DNA of 15,673 bases from Clostridium sp. CAG:169 (lineage in GTDB: Bacteria; Bacillota; Clostridia; Oscillospirales; Ruminococcaceae), in the NCBI GenBank assembly GCA_000435195.1, contig FR880213.1, positions 5,861 to 21,533 of the forward strand, given 5' to 3'. Position numbers and translations under genes: made by a program. Shown here in pieces: positions 13,881-15,673 of the stretch. The first letter of the stretch is position 1, and every line of letters begins with the position of its first letter. The notes beneath the pieces were generated by a model, which was not told the origin of the DNA, did not search any database, and was given only the letters and a program-made list of their open reading frames with translations.

Positions 13881-14534
13881 TTGAAGGAATCGAAGGCGGA
13901 ATTTCAGAAGGCGTTGGATTGTATGCTCTTTGAGGGAGTGGACAGCTGCTGGGCAGAATTGTTTTTGCAGCAGAACGGACAGAGCCGCTGCTTTGCAAAG
14001 GGGGAGGAAATTTATTCTCCGGCGCATTACAGCAAAAGTCTGGGCATCCTTCTGCGCGGCAAAGCAGTGGTGGAGAGGGATCAGGTGCTTCTCAACCAGC
14101 TTTCGGCAGGGGAATGTTTTGGTGTAGCCGCGCTGTTTGTGCAGCGGGAGCAGTATGTCACCACCGTTCGGGCAAGGACCGATTGCAAGGTGTTGTTTTT
14201 GTCCCTTGAGGCAATGCAGCGTCTGCTGGAAAATCCGCAGGTATCTCTCAACTACATCCGCTTTCTGTCCGACAGAATCCAGTTTCTGAACCGAAGGATT
14301 GCCAGCTTTACCGCACCCAATGCCGAGCAGACGCTGCTGTCCTTCCTTCGTCAGCAGCCACAGCAGCGGTGTGAAGGGGTGTCGATGGTTAAGCTCTCCG
14401 AGGTGCTCAACATTGGCAGGACTTCGTTGTACCGCGTGGTGCAGCAGCTGGAACAGAACGGAGTAATCAAACGGGAAGGCAGGGTCATCCAGCTGATGGA
14501 AGAACCAGATATTTCCCGGGAAAAGAGGAAATGA
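13881..14534 (+). CDS. Crp/Fnr-family transcriptional regulator
   Basis: It starts at TTG 13881, set by AAGGAGG with a 9-base gap, and has 217 residues. A cyclic-nucleotide-type beta-roll spans about 36-117 (ILLRGKAVVERD, LSAGECFGVAALF), a dimer helix 120-145, and a winged helix-turn-helix 168-206 (KLSEVLNIGRTSLYRVVQQLEQNGVIKREGRVI). The arginine-serine signature that binds cAMP phosphate is not there and no Fnr-type cysteine cluster is present, so the signal is something else. The stop is 3 bases before the substrate-binding protein gene. In clostridia such regulators commonly head NMT1-type ABC operons. The palindrome at 13833-13860 is its probable site. Confidence 0.92.
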   Translation: MKESKAEFQKALDCMLFEGVDSCWAELFLQQNGQSRCFAKGEEIYSPAHYSKSLGILLRGKAVVERDQVLLNQLSAGECFGVAALFVQREQYVTTVRARTDCKVLFLSLEAMQRLLENPQVSLNYIRFLSDRIQFLNRRIASFTAPNAEQTLLSFLRQQPQQRCEGVSMVKLSEVLNIGRTSLYRVVQQLEQNGVIKREGRVIQLMEEPDISREKRK

Positions 14535-14537
14535 TCC

Positions 14538-15611
14538 ATGAAAATGAAAAGAATATTGGCAGTAGCCCTTGCTTTGGCGATGGGACTTTCGATGATTTCC
14601 TGCTCTCAGAGCACCGAGAAGGAACAAACACAGCCGCAGTCGACAGAAGAACAGGTGGCTGAACAGCCAGCAAAAACGCCAGAAGAAAAACCAGTCGAGG
14701 AACCAACAGAGAAAACGAAGGTCAATCTGGCAGCGCTGAGCGGTCCGACCGCATTGGGAATGTTGGAGCTGCTGGAGCAGAACGAAAAGGGAGAAGCAGC
14801 AAACGATTATCAGGTCACCCTTGCAACCGCACCGGACGAGGTGGTTGCCAAGGTGGTGTCCGGTGAGCTGGACATCGCAGCGGTGCCGACCAATGTGGCA
14901 GCTACCCTGTATAACAAAACACAGGGCGGCGTGCAGCTGGCAGCGCTGAACACGATGGGTGTGCTGTACATCGTGGAAGCAGGCGAAAGCATCCAGTCGG
15001 TGGCAGACCTCAAGGGCAAGACCATCTACTCCACCGGACAGGGCTCTACACCGGAGTATGCCCTCAATCTGGTACTGGAAAAGAACGGGCTGACGGTGGG
15101 CGAGGATGTTACCGTTGTTTATAAGACCGATAACAGTGAGATCGCGCCGCTGCTGGCTTCCGGCGAAGCGCAGGTGGCGCTGCTTCCACAGCCCTTTGTG
15201 ACCTCGGTGATGGGACAGAACGAAACGCTGCGGGTCGCACTGGATATGACTGAAGAATGGGACAAGGCGACCGACGGAGCCAGCGGACTGACCATGGGCT
15301 GCGTAGTGGTACGCACCGAATTTGCACAGCAGAACAAGGAAGCGCTGGACCTGTTTTTGGACGAGTATGAACGCTCGGTCCAGACGGTGACCAGCGCAGA
15401 GGGACTGGAGCACGCAGCCCAGCTGGCAGAACAGTACAACATTGTCAAGGCACCGGTGGCACGCAAGGCAATCCCGGCGTGCAACATCGTCTTTGTGCAG
15501 GGCGAGCAGATGCAGCAGATTGCAGGCGGATTTCTGGAGGTGCTGTATCAGGCAAATCCAAAATCGGTAGGAGGAAAACTTCCCGATGCAAACTTCTACT
15601 ACAACCGATAA
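14538..15611 (+). CDS. ABC transporter substrate-binding lipoprotein (NMT1/SsuA-like)
   Basis: A 357-residue protein with a lipoprotein signal: basic MKMKR, a hydrophobic core at 6-20 and anchor Cys22 (MISC). A Glu/Gln/Pro/Thr-rich tether of about 38 residues follows. The folded part resembles the NMT1/SsuA/ThiY type II binding fold: VNLAALSGPTALGMLELL, then GELDIAAVPTNVAATLY, VADLKGKTIYSTGQGSTPEYAL and GEAQVALLPQPFVTSVM. Family members bind sulfonates, pyrimidine precursors, nitrate or other small ligands; this ligand is not predictable. The ribosome site AGAGGAAA precedes the ATG. It is second in the operon, between the Crp/Fnr regulator and a permease that overlaps its end by 26 bases. Confidence 0.9.
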   Translation: MKMKRILAVALALAMGLSMISCSQSTEKEQTQPQSTEEQVAEQPAKTPEEKPVEEPTEKTKVNLAALSGPTALGMLELLEQNEKGEAANDYQVTLATAPDEVVAKVVSGELDIAAVPTNVAATLYNKTQGGVQLAALNTMGVLYIVEAGESIQSVADLKGKTIYSTGQGSTPEYALNLVLEKNGLTVGEDVTVVYKTDNSEIAPLLASGEAQVALLPQPFVTSVMGQNETLRVALDMTEEWDKATDGASGLTMGCVVVRTEFAQQNKEALDLFLDEYERSVQTVTSAEGLEHAAQLAEQYNIVKAPVARKAIPACNIVFVQGEQMQQIAGGFLEVLYQANPKSVGGKLPDANFYYNR

Positions 15612-15673
15612 AGTTTCCTTGCCGCGGCGGTGGATGCAGCCGACTGCGGTGATGCTTTGGGTGCTGATCTGGC
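15586..15673 (+). CDS. ABC transporter permease, N-terminal part only
   Basis: ATG 15586 lies 11 bases after AGGAGG inside the end of the previous gene and opens a frame in a different phase that stays open to the window edge (29 codons). After a polar start with PRRW it turns hydrophobic (TAVMLWVLIW), as in the first membrane helix of a permease. With a binding protein just upstream, an SsuC-type inner-membrane permease is the natural reading. The rest lies beyond the window. Confidence 0.7.
   Translation, partial: MQTSTTTDKVSLPRRWMQPTAVMLWVLIW

Noticed and set aside
13860..15413. 517-codon minus-strand open frame
   Set aside because: Antisense to the Crp/Fnr and substrate-binding protein genes; no start signal or recognisable motif.
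1397..15673. CRISPR array, insertion sequence or replication origin
   Set aside because: No regularly spaced repeats, transposase motifs, terminal inverted repeats, or DnaA-box clusters were seen.

Overview
The window reads as chromosomal DNA of a low-to-mid GC Gram-positive bacterium, most likely a gut-type member of class Clostridia (Oscillospirales-like). The basis is strong GGAGG-type ribosome sites, sigma-A promoters with 17-bp spacers, many U-tailed intrinsic terminators, tRNA genes carrying encoded CCA, and protein families common in that group. The genus is not fixed by anything I can see.

Layout. (1) 1-213: two tRNAs, Thr(TGT), cut at its 5' end by the window edge, and Tyr(GTA), followed by a terminator. 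(2) 214-1482: an A+T-richer island that looks like a prophage remnant. It holds an orphan terminator hairpin, the tail of a phage head (SPP1 gp7/MuF-type) protein broken by an in-frame TAG, a barnase-type ribonuclease domain that restarts at the ATG directly after that stop, and a barstar-type inhibitor gene. (3) 1633-5742: a MarR regulator with two TTGCAT/GCAA-type operators over its own promoter, followed by two coupled half-transporters. Their motifs show a heterodimeric ABC exporter with one degenerate and one consensus ATP site. (4) 5756-7441: a two-gene operon of a small ArsB/SLC13-type anion permease and a ten-cysteine C_GCAxxG_C_C-family protein. (5) 7462-11966: a selenocysteine-insertion locus on the minus strand: tRNA-Sec(TCA) with its own promoter and terminator, then selB and selA in one operon with a clear promoter. 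A lipoprotein gene of unknown role lies on the plus strand between tRNA-Sec and selB. selD and any selenoprotein gene are not in the window. (6) 12009-13764: a divergent operon encoding a membrane-anchored extracellular Cache-like sensor without an output domain, a catalytically degenerate MNT-like protein and a HEPN protein. (7) 13795-15673: a Crp/Fnr-family regulator with a TTG start and a 28-bp operator-like palindrome at its transcription start, a lipoprotein ABC substrate-binding protein (NMT1/SsuA type) and the first codons of a permease that runs off the window.

The most notable points are the phage-head/barnase/barstar remnant, whose toxin and inhibitor have both changed at a residue pair that forms a strong contact in the classical barnase-barstar complex, and the three-gene sensor-MNT-HEPN operon, whose MNT partner has lost its catalytic residues.
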